NCBI RefSeq assembly: GCF_900105965.1
Contig: NZ_FNTV01000001.1
Span: 744,001 to 808,000, forward strand
From: Arthrobacter alpinus
GTDB taxonomy: Bacteria; Actinomycetota; Actinomycetes; Actinomycetales; Micrococcaceae
DNA: 64,000 nt
Direction of reading: 5' to 3'
In this document: piece after piece, positions 29,150-39,181 of the stretch
Numbering within the stretch: the first letter of the stretch is position 1
Layout: each line of letters begins with the position of its first letter
The notes under the pieces: generated by a model
The model's database searches: none
What the model was told of the DNA's origin: nothing
What the model saw: the letters and a program-made list of their open reading frames with translations, nothing else
Translations under genes and position numbers: made by a program

Positions 29150-29782
29150 ATGATCAGTTTTGTCCGTGGCCCCGTAGCCGCCCTTTCCCTTGCCCAGGCT
29201 GTCATTGACGTCAATGGTGTGGGGATGCTGGTTCATGCCACACCCAAGACGCTGGGCAACTTGCGGCTGGGGGAGGAGGCCACCCTGACAACAGCCATGA
29301 TTGTGCGCGAAGATTCCATGACGCTCTTTGGCTTTGCCGATGATTCGGAGCGTGAAGTTTTTGACATCCTTCTCACAGTCAGCGGAATCGGACCCCGGCT
29401 GGCCCTGGCCATCTTGTCAGTGCTGGAACCGGAAAGTATCCGCGTTGGTGTTGACAGCGGTGATGGGAAGATCTTCACCAAGGTTCCCGGCGTTGGTCCC
29501 AAAGTGGCCGGGCGGATCGTGCTGGAACTCAAGGGCAAACTCAAGCCCACAGGTGTTGTGACCGCTGCCGCCCCTGCCACCGCCGATGCGATGGAGTGGA
29601 AGGATCAGGTCGTAGCAGCCATGACCAGCCTGGGGTGGAACGAACGTGATGCCCTGAAGGCCATCGATGCCGCCGTGAGCGCCGAACCTGAACTGGCAGA
29701 AGGTGGAAATGTGGCAGCCGTGCTGCGCGCCACCCTCCGTGGGCTCGGCCAGGACAACTCCCGTGCCAAGGCCGGGCGCTAA
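29150..29782 (+). CDS. ruvA: Holliday junction branch migration protein RuvA
   Basis: This 210-residue protein binds the Holliday junction as a tetramer and recruits RuvB. It has the N-terminal OB-fold (ISFVRGPVAAL, VNGVGMLVHAT), two helix-hairpin-helix motifs (LLTVSGIGPRLALAIL and FTKVPGVGPKVAGRIVLEL) and the C-terminal RuvB-binding domain after an Ala/Thr linker. ATG at 29150 has AGGAG 9 bp upstream. ruvB starts 3 bp after its stop. Confidence 0.95.
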   Translation: MISFVRGPVAALSLAQAVIDVNGVGMLVHATPKTLGNLRLGEEATLTTAMIVREDSMTLFGFADDSEREVFDILLTVSGIGPRLALAILSVLEPESIRVGVDSGDGKIFTKVPGVGPKVAGRIVLELKGKLKPTGVVTAAAPATADAMEWKDQVVAAMTSLGWNERDALKAIDAAVSAEPELAEGGNVAAVLRATLRGLGQDNSRAKAGR

Positions 29783-29785
29783 GTC

Positions 29786-30901
29786 ATGCCCGGATTGGAT
29801 GATTCAATTCCGCTCTTGCCAGGTCAGATCAGCATCGCCGGTGACGTTGCGTCGCGTTCCGGGGCCGCAGAGATTGTTGCCCCCATCGCTGAGCCCGAAG
29901 AACGTGAGCTCGAGGCCGCGCTGCGTCCTAAAAACCTTGATGACTTTGTTGGCCAGGAGCGTGTTCGCAAACAGCTCGCACTGGTGCTCGCGGCATCGAA
30001 GATTCGTGGCCGCAGTGCCGACCACGTACTCATGTCAGGTCCTCCCGGCCTGGGCAAGACCACGCTGGCCATGATTGTTGCCGCGGAAATGAACGCTCCC
30101 TTGCGCATTAGCTCTGGCCCCGCCATTCAGCACGCCGGAGACCTCGCCGCCATTCTGTCCTCCCTGACCGAGGGGGAGGTGCTGTTTCTGGACGAAATTC
30201 ACCGCATGTCTCGGCCGGCCGAGGAAATGCTGTATATGGCCATGGAAGATTTCCGCGTTGACATTATTGTTGGCAAGGGTGCCGGGGCTACCGCCATCCC
30301 CTTGGAATTGCCCTCGTTCACCCTGGTCGGGGCAACCACCAGGGCCGGTCTGCTCCCCGGGCCACTTCGGGACCGCTTTGGCTTTACCGGGCACCTTGAA
30401 TTTTATTCGGTGGCCGAGCTGGAACTGGTGCTGCGCCGTTCGGCTGGCATGCTGGACCTGAAACTCACGAGTGCCGGATTCTCAGAAATTGCCGGACGTT
30501 CACGGGGCACACCCCGAATTGCCAACAGGTTGTTGCGGCGCGTTCGCGACTGGGCGCTGGTGCATGGCATCGAAACCATCGACGTCGGCTCCGCCTCAGC
30601 GGCCCTGGACATGTACGAGGTCGACGCCAAGGGACTGGACCGCCTGGACCGCTCCGTCCTGGAGGCGCTGGTCAATAAGTTCAACGGCGGCCCCGTGGGA
30701 CTTTCAACCTTGGCTATCGCGGTGGGGGAGGAAACCGAAACCGTAGAAACGGTTGCTGAACCTTTCCTTGTTAGGGAGGGGATGTTGGGACGGACCCCCA
30801 GGGGACGCATTGCCCTGCCTGCCGCCTGGGAACACCTCGGCATAAAGATGCCAGGCAATGCAGTGGCCGCGGCGATGCTGCCTATCGACGAGGACCTCTA
30901 G
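29786..30901 (+). CDS. ruvB: Holliday junction branch migration ATPase RuvB
   Basis: The 371-residue AAA+ motor drives branch migration. Walker A is GPPGLGKTT, Walker [10 protein letters not shown], sensor 1 GATTRAG, and the C-terminal winged-helix DNA-binding domain is present. It carries about 45 residues before the core motif [11 protein letters not shown], somewhat longer than E. coli RuvB. It is translationally close to ruvA. Confidence 0.96.
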   Translation: MPGLDDSIPLLPGQISIAGDVASRSGAAEIVAPIAEPEERELEAALRPKNLDDFVGQERVRKQLALVLAASKIRGRSADHVLMSGPPGLGKTTLAMIVAAEMNAPLRISSGPAIQHAGDLAAILSSLTEGEVLFLDEIHRMSRPAEEMLYMAMEDFRVDIIVGKGAGATAIPLELPSFTLVGATTRAGLLPGPLRDRFGFTGHLEFYSVAELELVLRRSAGMLDLKLTSAGFSEIAGRSRGTPRIANRLLRRVRDWALVHGIETIDVGSASAALDMYEVDAKGLDRLDRSVLEALVNKFNGGPVGLSTLAIAVGEETETVETVAEPFLVREGMLGRTPRGRIALPAAWEHLGIKMPGNAVAAAMLPIDEDL

Positions 30902-31073
30902 CGAGGAAAAGGAAGCACATTTCTGCCCTCCTGTGGGTCTATCTGTGTATTTATGGGCGGTTGTGGGCGGGTTCCCACCCTCTCCCCAGCTTTACCCTCT
31001 AGACTGGTATGACGTCCGGCACGTTTGCTCCGTGTCAGGCTCCACTTTCTCCTCAACGAATGGATTTTCCGCT

Positions 31074-31508
31074 GTGTTCTCCAGCAGTATCTTGGCCGCA
31101 GACCCCGCCGCACAGGCCGGTCTTTTGAGCCCCATGAACCTTGTCTTGTTCGCCATGTTTGCACTCCTGATCTTCATGATGGTCCGCAAGCAGAAGAAGA
31201 CCAAGGCCGCAGCAGAGGAGCAGCGTTCAAAATTGGCTCCCGGCGTGGAGATGATGACCAACTTTGGCCTGTTCGGCAAGGTCATCTCCATCGACGAGGA
31301 TGAAAACAAGATTCTCCTGGAGATCTCTCCCGGAACCACCGCCACGGTTCACCGCCAAACAGTGGCAAAGATTATTGCTCCCGTTGAAGCCGAAACCGTT
31401 GTACCCGACGATGCTTCCTCGCTGACCTTGGGCAAGCTTGGGGAAACCGGGGAAACCGCCGAGGAATCCATCGAGCGCCTGAAGAACGAAAACAACAAAG
31501 ACAACTAG
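31074..31508 (+). CDS. yajC: Preprotein translocase accessory subunit YajC
   Basis: The 144-residue protein has the YajC layout: one membrane helix (NLVLFAMFALLIFMMV), a basic stretch of Arg-Lys and Lys-Lys, the beta-domain segment GVEMMTNFGLFGKVISIDED, and a charged tail. It associates with SecDF in the membrane. The start is uncertain: GTG 31074, GTG 31032 and ATG 31135 are all in frame and none has a good ribosome site. secD and secF follow, as usual. Confidence 0.85.
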   Translation: MFSSSILAADPAAQAGLLSPMNLVLFAMFALLIFMMVRKQKKTKAAAEEQRSKLAPGVEMMTNFGLFGKVISIDEDENKILLEISPGTTATVHRQTVAKIIAPVEAETVVPDDASSLTLGKLGETGETAEESIERLKNENNKDN

Positions 31509-31527
31509 CCTTATCCGGGTTGGCCGC

Positions 31528-31563
31528 TGCTGTGCCTTGGTATCTTCCAAGGCCCGGCAGCAT
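31528..31563 (+). other. Hairpin in the yajC-secD gap
   Basis: A stem with a 7-bp core (31534-31540 with 31547-31553) and an outer GCTGC/GCAGC pairing lies 42 bp before the secD start. It could be an attenuator or stabilising element; there is no U-tract. Confidence 0.35.
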
Positions 31564-31605
31564 TGCCATGTTCTCACTGCCCGTGACCAATAGAAGGATC
31601 CCTTG

Positions 31606-33375
31606 ATGGCACGAACCGGTCCGACGTCCACAGCTCGCAGAACTCTTCTGTGGCTTGCGGCGATCATCATTGCATGCACCTTGGCGGTAGGCGGTGGCGT
31701 CCTCTCCGGCGCTGCCACGTGGGCACCAAAACTTGGCCTCGATCTCGAGGGCGGCACGCAGATGATTCTGGCGCCGAAGGTTGAGGGCACTGGCAACATC
31801 ACTTCCGAGCAGCTCGATCAGGCTGTCTCAATCATCCGCCAGCGAGTTGATGGTTCAGGTGTTTCCGAAGCCCAGATCGCCACCGAAGGTGGCCGCAACG
31901 TGGTTGTCAGCATGCCTGGCAAGCCCACCGACGAAGAGCGCGACCTCATCAAGGCTTCGGCCAACATGAGCTTCCGCCCCGTCATTGCAACCTCCGGAAC
32001 ACCGGCTGGTGCCGTTGCCGAAGCTGACCGCACGGCCGAGGCCGACCTGCCCAAGCCCACTGCGGCTCCGGTGGATGCCAGCGATACCAACTGGGTTGAT
32101 GCCGCACTTTTCAAAGAGTACGAGGCCACCAGTTGCATCGCCCCGCTCACTGACCGCCCCACCACCTCGGATGCCACGAAGCCCATTGTGAGCTGTGAGC
32201 CAGAAACCGGTGTCAAATACATCCTCGGGCCGGTGGAAATCCCCGGAAAGTGGATCAAGGACGCGAGCTATGGTCTGGCCGCCGGCGCCAATGGTGCCAC
32301 GACCAACCAGTGGTCGGTCAACCTGACCCTGACAAAGCCCGAGGGTGCTGAGGCTTTCAAGGCTGTCACACAGCGCATGAACGCCAAGTACCTGGTCAAC
32401 CCGAATGACCCGCAGGCACGGTTCGCCATCGTCCTGGACGACAGCGTCATCTCTGCTCCCTCATCCATGGCCGTCATCACGGACGGCCAGTCCTCCATCA
32501 CCGGTCAGTTCACCGAGGCCGGCGCCAAGTCCCTCTCGGACAAGCTGAAGTTTGGTTCCCTGCCCATTAGCTTTGAAATTCAGAGCGAAGTCCAGATTTC
32601 TGCCACCCTTGGTTTGCAGCAACTGGAAATGGGTCTGATGGCCGGACTGATCGGCCTGCTGCTGGTCGTCATCTACTCGCTGTTCCAGTACAGGGCACTT
32701 GGCTTCGTCACGATCATCTCGCTGGTTATTGCCGGTGTGCTGACTTACCTGGCAATTATCTTGCTGGGCTGGGCCGAAAACTACCGCCTCTCCCTGGCCG
32801 GTGTGGCAGGTATCATCGTGGCCATCGGCCAGACCGCAGACTCCTTCATTGTGTACTTTGAACGAGTCAGGGATGAATTGCGAGACGGCAGGGGCCTGGT
32901 GGCCGCTGTCGAGAACGGCTGGGGACGTGCCAAGCGCACCATCCTGGCCTCCAAGGCCGTGAACATTCTCGCCTCCCTGGTGCTCTACTTTGTCTCCGTG
33001 GGTAGCGTCAAGGGCTTCGCCTTCACCTTGGGTCTGACGGCCGTTGCTGACCTTATTGTTGTCTTCATGTTCACGCACCCCACCCTGCAGCTCTTGGCCA
33101 GGACAAAGTTCTTTGGCGAGGGGCACGCGTTCTCCGGGCTGGATCCCAAGCAACTTGGCGCCATTCCGTTGTACCGCGGTGCCGGACGCCTGCGCACACC
33201 CGCGCAGACACTTGAGGTTGCCAAGGGCAAGAACGCACGTGCCGCAGGTGAAGCCGAGCGTCGCCAGACAATCGCCGAACGGCGTCTGGCAGCGAAGGAA
33301 AGCCAAATGGTGGGCAGCAACGCCGCGGGGGCTGCAAAGCCAGAGTCCAGTGACGACTCCAAGGAGAATAAATAA
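31606..33375 (+). CDS. secD: Protein translocase subunit SecD
   Basis: The 589-residue membrane protein has one N-terminal helix, a large periplasmic-side domain (about residues 45-330), and five C-terminal helices with the GIIVAIGQTADSFIVYFERVRDE motif. It uses the proton gradient to help SecA-driven export. The first domain contains the PGKPTDEE and LDLEGGTQM segments typical of SecD. Start ATG 31606, with AAGGATCCC upstream. A basic, unstructured C-tail of about 60 residues follows. The stop overlaps the secF start. Confidence 0.95.
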   Translation: MARTGPTSTARRTLLWLAAIIIACTLAVGGGVLSGAATWAPKLGLDLEGGTQMILAPKVEGTGNITSEQLDQAVSIIRQRVDGSGVSEAQIATEGGRNVVVSMPGKPTDEERDLIKASANMSFRPVIATSGTPAGAVAEADRTAEADLPKPTAAPVDASDTNWVDAALFKEYEATSCIAPLTDRPTTSDATKPIVSCEPETGVKYILGPVEIPGKWIKDASYGLAAGANGATTNQWSVNLTLTKPEGAEAFKAVTQRMNAKYLVNPNDPQARFAIVLDDSVISAPSSMAVITDGQSSITGQFTEAGAKSLSDKLKFGSLPISFEIQSEVQISATLGLQQLEMGLMAGLIGLLLVVIYSLFQYRALGFVTIISLVIAGVLTYLAIILLGWAENYRLSLAGVAGIIVAIGQTADSFIVYFERVRDELRDGRGLVAAVENGWGRAKRTILASKAVNILASLVLYFVSVGSVKGFAFTLGLTAVADLIVVFMFTHPTLQLLARTKFFGEGHAFSGLDPKQLGAIPLYRGAGRLRTPAQTLEVAKGKNARAAGEAERRQTIAERRLAAKESQMVGSNAAGAAKPESSDDSKENK

Positions 33376-34382
33376 TGAAGAGTTTCGCCACTTTCGGCAA
33401 TGAACTGTACACCGGGGAACGGTCCTACGAGTTTATTGCAAAACGCAAAATCTGGTTTGGCATCGCGGGCGTTCTGATGGTTCTCTCCATCCTGATCCCT
33501 CTCCTTGGCGGCGGGTTCAACTTTGGTATTGACTTCCGGGGCGGCTCGCAGTTCACCATTTCCGAGGTTGCGCACACCGATGCTGCCATTGGTGAAAAGG
33601 CTGTCTCCGAGGCAGCTCCGGGAACGGCCGCCGTCGTCACCAACGTTGCCGGGAAGACCATGCAGGTCCAGACGGACAGGCTCAGCGACGATGACACCCT
33701 GAAGGTCAAGGATGCGCTGAAGGAAGCCTACGGCGTGAGTGAGGACCACATCACCTCGACCTTCGTTGGCCCCAGCTGGGGCCAGGACGTTTCGCGTCAG
33801 GCCGTCATAGGCTTTTTCGTGTTCGTTCTGTTGGCAACAATCCTGATGGCGTTCTACTTCCGGACGTGGCGTATGTCCATCGCCGCCGTGGTGGGTCTTC
33901 TAGTTGTCATGGTGGTGACAGCGGGCGTCTACGGTGCCTCCAACTTTGAGGTCACGCCGTCGGCCATTATCGGATTCCTGACCATCTTGAGTTACTCCCT
34001 GTATGACACGGTGGTGGTCTTCGACAAGATTCGAGAGAACACGGCAGATATCACCAAGTCCACCCGGCGCACCTTTGCCGAAGAGGTCAACCTGGCCGTG
34101 AACCAGACTCTGGTGCGTTCAATCAACACCATGATGGTGGCGGTGCTTCCGGTGGGCTCGATCCTGTTCATTGGTGCCCTGTTGCTCGGTGCAGGCACCT
34201 TGCGTGACTTGTCCTTGGCCTTGTTCATCGGCATTATCGTCAGCACCTTCTCCACGATCTTCGTTGCCGCCCCACTGTATTCCTGGCTGCGCGAACGTGA
34301 GCCGGAACTTGCAAAACAGGCGAAGAAAGTGCAGCAGCTCCGCGCCTCACAGGCTGCGGTTGCAAAGGTCGACGCCGTCTAG
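33375..34382 (+). CDS. secF: Protein translocase subunit SecF
   Basis: The 335-residue partner of SecD has one N-terminal helix, a small outer domain (LGGGFNFGIDFRGGSQF), and the membrane region with LSYSLYDTVVVFDKIRENT, the hallmark of SecF. Its ATG overlaps the secD TAA by one base, so the two are coupled. A strong terminator follows. Confidence 0.95.
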   Translation: MKSFATFGNELYTGERSYEFIAKRKIWFGIAGVLMVLSILIPLLGGGFNFGIDFRGGSQFTISEVAHTDAAIGEKAVSEAAPGTAAVVTNVAGKTMQVQTDRLSDDDTLKVKDALKEAYGVSEDHITSTFVGPSWGQDVSRQAVIGFFVFVLLATILMAFYFRTWRMSIAAVVGLLVVMVVTAGVYGASNFEVTPSAIIGFLTILSYSLYDTVVVFDKIRENTADITKSTRRTFAEEVNLAVNQTLVRSINTMMVAVLPVGSILFIGALLLGAGTLRDLSLALFIGIIVSTFSTIFVAAPLYSWLREREPELAKQAKKVQQLRASQAAVAKVDAV

Positions 34383-34415
34383 GCAGTCAGTGCCAACCTC
34401 GCCTGAGTGCGTGGG

Positions 34416-34458
34416 AAGCCGGGTTCGAAAGCAAAGCTTTCGAACCCGGCTTTCTTTT
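34416..34458 (+). terminator. Strong intrinsic terminator after secF
   Basis: A 15-bp perfect stem (34418-34432 and 34436-34450) with a 3-nt AAA loop is followed by TTTCTTTT. It ends the yajC-secDF unit, so relA has its own promoter. Confidence 0.9.
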
Positions 34459-34519
34459 GGTCAAAATTGGCCGCTTCGCACCTTAGACTTGATTAATCCC
34501 CGCAGCGGGGGAGCACGGT

Positions 34520-36889
34520 GTGCAAATGCGTGAGGGAGGCAATGCGTTGAATGGTGAATCACCCTCGCATGAGATTTTGACTCAGAACAATGGCACGCCA
34601 ACGTCCGGTGCTGGTGCACCGCGCCCGGTCGAGCCACGCCCCACATTTCCTGGGCGTCGGGAGCGGACTCGGTCGAGGTTGGCGCGGTTGACGGGCTGGT
34701 CCACGGAAAGCTATTCGCCCATCCTGGAACCCCTGTTGCGCATAGTCCGCGCCAGAAACCCAAAAGAAGATTTCGAGCTAATTCAGCGCGCTTTTTCTGT
34801 TGCGGAAAAATACCACGAGGGCCAAAAACGCAAGAGCGGTGATCCCTACATCACGCACCCGGTTGCTGTGGCAACCATTCTGGCCGAAATGGGCATGACC
34901 GGCAGCACCTTGGCGGCCGCGCTGCTCCATGACACGGTGGAGGACACCTCTTATACGCTGGCTGAGCTGGAACGTGATTTTGGTTCCGAGATCAAGGTCC
35001 TCGTTGATGGTGTAACCAAGCTGGACAAGGTGGAGTTCGGCGACGCCGCCCAGGCCGAAACCGTGCGAAAAATGGTCATCGCGATGGCGAAGGACATCCG
35101 TGTCCTGGTCATCAAACTGGCCGACCGTTTGCACAACGCCCGGACGTGGCGTTTTGTCTCGGCAGCTTCCTCTGGCAAGAAGGCCAGGGAAACCCTGGAT
35201 ATCTTTGCCCCGCTAGCCCACCGCCTTGGTATGAACGCCGTCAAATGGGAGCTCGAGGAGCTCTCCTTCGCCGCACTGTATCCGAAGGTTTATGAAGAGA
35301 TCGTCCGGATGGTCCAGGACCGATCCCCGGAACGAGAAAAGCAATTAAGCCTCATCCGGCGCGAAATCGTCGAGGTCATGCGCGTCTCCAAGCTCAAGGC
35401 AGATGTCACCGGCAGGCCCAAGCACTACTACTCCATCTACCAAAAGATGGTGGTCCGCAACAAAGACTTCGACGACATCAACGATCTTCTGGGTGTTCGC
35501 GTCATTGTGGACACCGTGGGCGACTGTTATGCCGCGCTCGGGCAAATCCATGCACTGTGGAGCCCCTTGGTGGGCCGGTTCAAGGACTACATCGCCCTGC
35601 CCAAGTTCAACATGTACCAGTCACTGCACACCACGGTTGTTGGCCCCGGCGGCAAGCTCGTGGAGATCCAGATCCGGACCCTGGAAATGCATCAGCGGGC
35701 CGAGTACGGTGTTGCCGCGCACTGGAAGTACAAATCAGGCAACAAGGCGCCCGTCAGTGTCCAAGAGGACATGAACTGGTTGCGTTCCTTGTTGGATTGG
35801 CAGCAGGAAACCAGTGACTCCAACGAGTTTCTGGAATCATTGCGCTATGAAATGAACTCCAAGGAAGTGTATGTCTACACTCCCAAGGGCAAAATCATCG
35901 CACTCCCGGAGGGTGCTACACCGGTGGACTTTGCCTACTCCGTGCACACGGAGGTAGGCAACCGGACCATTGGCGCCCGCGTCAATGGCAAGCTTGTGCC
36001 GTTGAATAGTGAGCTCTCGCATGGCGACACTGTGGAGGTGTTCACCAACAAGGCGGAGGGCGCCGGCCCCAGCCAGGACTGGCAAAACTTTGTCAAGAGT
36101 GCCCGGGCCCGGAACAAGATCCGTCAGTGGTTCACCAAGGAACGCCGTGACGAGTCCATTGAAAAGGGCAAGGATCAGCTGACCAAGGCCATGCGGAAGG
36201 CCAATCTGCCCCTGCAAAAGATGTTGACTCATGATGGCTTGCTTGCCGTCACCGAACATTTTCACTATGTAGATATTGCCGGCCTTTACGCGGCCGTGGG
36301 GGATGGGCACACCTCCGCCCAGTCCGTCGTCGAACGTTTGCGCGACATGCTTGGCGTCAGCGACTTCGTCGAAGATGCTCCGGCACCTCCGATCAGCCAC
36401 CAGTCAACCGCCCGCTCACGAATCTCGGAATCCGGCGTCATCGTCCATGGCATGGGCGATGTCTTGGTCAAGTTGGCCAGATGTTGCACACCGGTCCCAC
36501 CCGATCCCATCGCCGGATTCGTCACAAAGGGCTCCGGGATCTCGGTGCACCGGCAGGACTGCCCCAACCTGTTGCACATGAAAAAAGAACCCGACAGGCT
36601 CGTCGATGTGGAATGGGCACCTACCCAGTCCGGCGTATTCCTTGTGGAAATTCAGGTTGAAGCCCTGGACCGCAAGAGCCTGCTGGCTGATGTGACCCGG
36701 GTGCTGGCCGAGAGCCATGTCAATATTCTTGCCGCGGGGGTCAGCACCACGCGTGACCGTGTTGCGATGTCCAAGTTTGCATTTGAGATGGGTGACCCTC
36801 AATACCTGGACCACGTGCTTAATTCGGTACGCCGCATTGACGGGGTATTCGACGTCTATCGCGCAACGGGAACCCAACGCCGGGCCTAG
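34520..36889 (+). CDS. relA: Bifunctional (p)ppGpp synthetase/hydrolase (Rel)
   Basis: The 789-residue stringent-response enzyme has, in order, the HD hydrolase domain (HPVAVATIL, LLHDTVEDT), the synthetase domain (GRPKHYYSIYQKM to EYGVAAHWKYK), a TGS domain (VYTPKGKIIALPEGATPVDFAY), a zinc-finger-like segment (ARCCTPVPPD) and a C-terminal ACT domain. Both active sites look intact. The first 50 residues are low-complexity. GTG 34520 follows GGGGGAG; TTG 34547, after GGGAGG, is an alternative start. Confidence 0.95.
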   Translation: MQMREGGNALNGESPSHEILTQNNGTPTSGAGAPRPVEPRPTFPGRRERTRSRLARLTGWSTESYSPILEPLLRIVRARNPKEDFELIQRAFSVAEKYHEGQKRKSGDPYITHPVAVATILAEMGMTGSTLAAALLHDTVEDTSYTLAELERDFGSEIKVLVDGVTKLDKVEFGDAAQAETVRKMVIAMAKDIRVLVIKLADRLHNARTWRFVSAASSGKKARETLDIFAPLAHRLGMNAVKWELEELSFAALYPKVYEEIVRMVQDRSPEREKQLSLIRREIVEVMRVSKLKADVTGRPKHYYSIYQKMVVRNKDFDDINDLLGVRVIVDTVGDCYAALGQIHALWSPLVGRFKDYIALPKFNMYQSLHTTVVGPGGKLVEIQIRTLEMHQRAEYGVAAHWKYKSGNKAPVSVQEDMNWLRSLLDWQQETSDSNEFLESLRYEMNSKEVYVYTPKGKIIALPEGATPVDFAYSVHTEVGNRTIGARVNGKLVPLNSELSHGDTVEVFTNKAEGAGPSQDWQNFVKSARARNKIRQWFTKERRDESIEKGKDQLTKAMRKANLPLQKMLTHDGLLAVTEHFHYVDIAGLYAAVGDGHTSAQSVVERLRDMLGVSDFVEDAPAPPISHQSTARSRISESGVIVHGMGDVLVKLARCCTPVPPDPIAGFVTKGSGISVHRQDCPNLLHMKKEPDRLVDVEWAPTQSGVFLVEIQVEALDRKSLLADVTRVLAESHVNILAAGVSTTRDRVAMSKFAFEMGDPQYLDHVLNSVRRIDGVFDVYRATGTQRRA

Positions 36890-36903
36890 CCCGGCCAGTG
36901 GCG

Positions 36904-37482
36904 TCAGCCAATGAGCTCCTCCAGCAGTGCCTGCCCCCGCTTCTTGCCGGGTACATGCGTCGCCAAGCCCAGTGCCTGACGGATGCGCCCCAACGGGCAC
37001 TGCAAGGACGGTAGGGCGCCCATGCGCACCACAACGTCCCTGGCAAGGCCGTAGGGCGCCGTACGGGCAACATCCATGGCTGTCCGCAGGGGACTCGTGA
37101 CGAGGGCTTGGCCAATGTGGTGGATGTCAGTTGTGGCCAGATGCACCTGCCGCAGGGTACAACCGCTAAACGGTGGCAGGCTGGCGCTCTTACCGGTGTG
37201 GTTTTGCGCCAGCGAGATCACCTCCGGCGGGGGAGCACAGCCGTAAACCCACGCCGCTGACAGCTGACTCAGGGCCGCCCGCCGAACCAGGGAGGCCGGT
37301 ATTTGGTGCGTCAGCGCCGCAGCTCGCAACTCCGGGGATTCCGCAACGCCAACAGGGCGGAAGGCGTCGGCAAAGATCGGCCAGAGGACGCCGTCGAGCT
37401 TCATGGCGTGCAGTTCGGCCAGGCTCAGAAGCATGCCCGGGACCAAGAAGGAATCCGTGCCGGAGGCGGATAAATCAGTCAT
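36904..37482 (-). CDS. AbiEi-like antitoxin-family protein without partner
   Basis: This 192-residue protein resembles the AbiEi antitoxin-like proteins common in actinobacteria: short N-terminal region, a central LRQVHLATTDIHHIG strand-helix, and the ALVTSPLRTAMDVARTAPYGLARDVV segment. The AbiEii toxin gene is not beside it, so it may be a solitary regulator. Start taken at ATG 37482; an ATG at 37542 is in frame. It converges on relA with a 14-bp gap. Assignment is by motif resemblance and is tentative. Confidence 0.5.
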   Translation of the reverse strand: MTDLSASGTDSFLVPGMLLSLAELHAMKLDGVLWPIFADAFRPVGVAESPELRAAALTHQIPASLVRRAALSQLSAAWVYGCAPPPEVISLAQNHTGKSASLPPFSGCTLRQVHLATTDIHHIGQALVTSPLRTAMDVARTAPYGLARDVVVRMGALPSLQCPLGRIRQALGLATHVPGKKRGQALLEELIG

Positions 37483-37510
37483 GATCCAAGCCTGCACCCT
37501 GACAGGGGCA

Positions 37511-37558
37511 AGCAAAAGGCCTCTGTGCCGGATTGTGGACAACCCGGCACAGAGGCCT
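37511..37558 (-). terminator. Intrinsic terminator of the DUF349 gene
   Basis: A perfect 15-bp stem (37517-37531 and 37544-37558) with a 12-nt loop is followed, on the minus strand, by TTTTGCTT. It ends the DUF349 gene that reads leftward from 39061. Confidence 0.85.
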
Positions 37559-37579
37559 CACTCAATCGTTTTGCTGCGA

Positions 37580-39061
37580 CTACGAGAAGTCGGCTGCTGC
37601 CTTCTGGATCTGCTCCAGCCACAGCTCGCGGGCCGCGAGGGCTTCCTCAGCCTTGGCGACCTTGCGGGCGTCTCCGGCCTTCTGAGCCTTCTCGAGGTCT
37701 TCCTTCAGGCCTGCAATGGTGGCTTCGAGCTGGCTCAGGGCGCTGCTGGTGCGGGCCTTGGCCTCGGGATCGCTGCGGCGCCAGTTGTCCTCGTCAGCTG
37801 AACGAACTGCGTCCTCAACCTTGCGGAGTCCGGCCTCAACACGCTGCATGTCGTTGCGGGGAACCTTGCCGGCTTCCTCCCAGCGATCGCGAATGTTCTG
37901 CAACGTCTTCTTCGTGGCGTTCAGGTCCTTGATGGGAAGCAGAGCTTCGGCTTCAGCAATCAGGGCCTCCTTGACAATCAGGTTGGCCCCAAATTCCTCA
38001 TCGAGGGCATTGTTGGCTTCCTGGCGTGCCGCGAAGAACTTGTCCTGGGCTCCGCGGAAGCGGGCCCACAATGCGTCATCATCCTTGCGGCTGGCGCGTG
38101 GGGACGCCTTCCACTGATCCATGAGGCGGCGGTACTCGCCAGCCGCAAAGCCCCAGTCGGTGGAAGCAGCCAAAGCCTCGGCAGCCTCGATCAAGGACTC
38201 CTTGGCCGTCTTGGCAGCGGCGTTGTTGTTATCCAGCTGAGAGAAGTACGCGCGGCGGTGACGATCGAAGACCGTGCGGGCGCTGCGGAATCGCTTCCAG
38301 AGGCCTTCCTCGGTGGCGCGGCCCAGGCGCATGCCTGACTTCTGGGCCAGTTTCCAGGCCTCGAAGAGCTCGTTCATGCGGGCGCTGCTGACTTTCCACT
38401 GAATCGCGGTGGGATCTTCGGCAGCAATGCCTTCGGCCTCGGCAACGATGGCTTCACGGGATGCCAGCTCCACGGCGCGAGCAGCATCGTGCGATGCGCG
38501 CTCTGCCAGGCCCAAGGCCTTGATGCTGTCCTCGAGCGCAGTCAGACGAGCCAGCGCGGCGTTGACGTCGCCAACGCTGGTCCGCTCACCCAACTGCTCG
38601 CGCAGGTGAGTCACGGTCTTGTTCATATCCGTGGTGGGAGCCTTGGCCTCAACACGCTGCTCCAGCAAGGCCACCTGGGCGATGATGTCATCAAACTTGC
38701 GGACAAAGTACGTCAGCGCTTCTTCCTTGCTGGCGCCCGGGTACTGGCCCACAGGGAATTCTTCGCCATCAAGGAGCAGGAAGACATGCCCGTCATCCTC
38801 TGCACGGCCAAACTTGGCGGCCTCGGCAAGGTCTACCGCCGGGGCAACAGCGGCCGGCGCAACAGGAGATGGGGTCGCGGCCGCTGCAGGAGCCTTGGGG
38901 CGGGCCGCGAAGGCGGCCGGCGACGGCGAGCGTGCCGGGGTGGGAGCGGGCGCTTCGGCCGCCGTGGTCGAGTCAACCTCTACAGCAGTAGCCTGCTCGG
39001 GGGTTGATTCCTGCTCTGTGGCAGAGGCAAGTGTTTCGTCGGATTCTTGACTGTGTGTCAC
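37580..39061 (-). CDS. DUF349 domain-containing protein
   Basis: The 493-residue protein has a low-complexity N-terminal third rich in Glu, Ala, Pro and Thr, then a region of about 360 residues of repeated DUF349 units, each a coiled-coil stretch around a W-K/F..R..R motif (SPRASRKDDDALWARFRGAQD, WKRFRSARTVFDRHR, RDRWEEAG). The function of DUF349 proteins is not established. GTG start at 39061 is chosen because ACTTTTAGCG precedes it; a longer in-frame start at 39133 is possible. It is followed by a strong terminator. Confidence 0.8.
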   Translation of the reverse strand: MTHSQESDETLASATEQESTPEQATAVEVDSTTAAEAPAPTPARSPSPAAFAARPKAPAAAATPSPVAPAAVAPAVDLAEAAKFGRAEDDGHVFLLLDGEEFPVGQYPGASKEEALTYFVRKFDDIIAQVALLEQRVEAKAPTTDMNKTVTHLREQLGERTSVGDVNAALARLTALEDSIKALGLAERASHDAARAVELASREAIVAEAEGIAAEDPTAIQWKVSSARMNELFEAWKLAQKSGMRLGRATEEGLWKRFRSARTVFDRHRRAYFSQLDNNNAAAKTAKESLIEAAEALAASTDWGFAAGEYRRLMDQWKASPRASRKDDDALWARFRGAQDKFFAARQEANNALDEEFGANLIVKEALIAEAEALLPIKDLNATKKTLQNIRDRWEEAGKVPRNDMQRVEAGLRKVEDAVRSADEDNWRRSDPEAKARTSSALSQLEATIAGLKEDLEKAQKAGDARKVAKAEEALAARELWLEQIQKAAADFS

Positions 39062-39181
39062 CGCTAAAAGTCTTTCGCTTGATGGATGCTGACGGGTGCT
39101 GCAAAGCGGTATGGCCGGGACCGCGTGATTCATTTTCGTAGGTGGTCACAAGGATGCGCCACATGAATTGGCCTGTAATAA

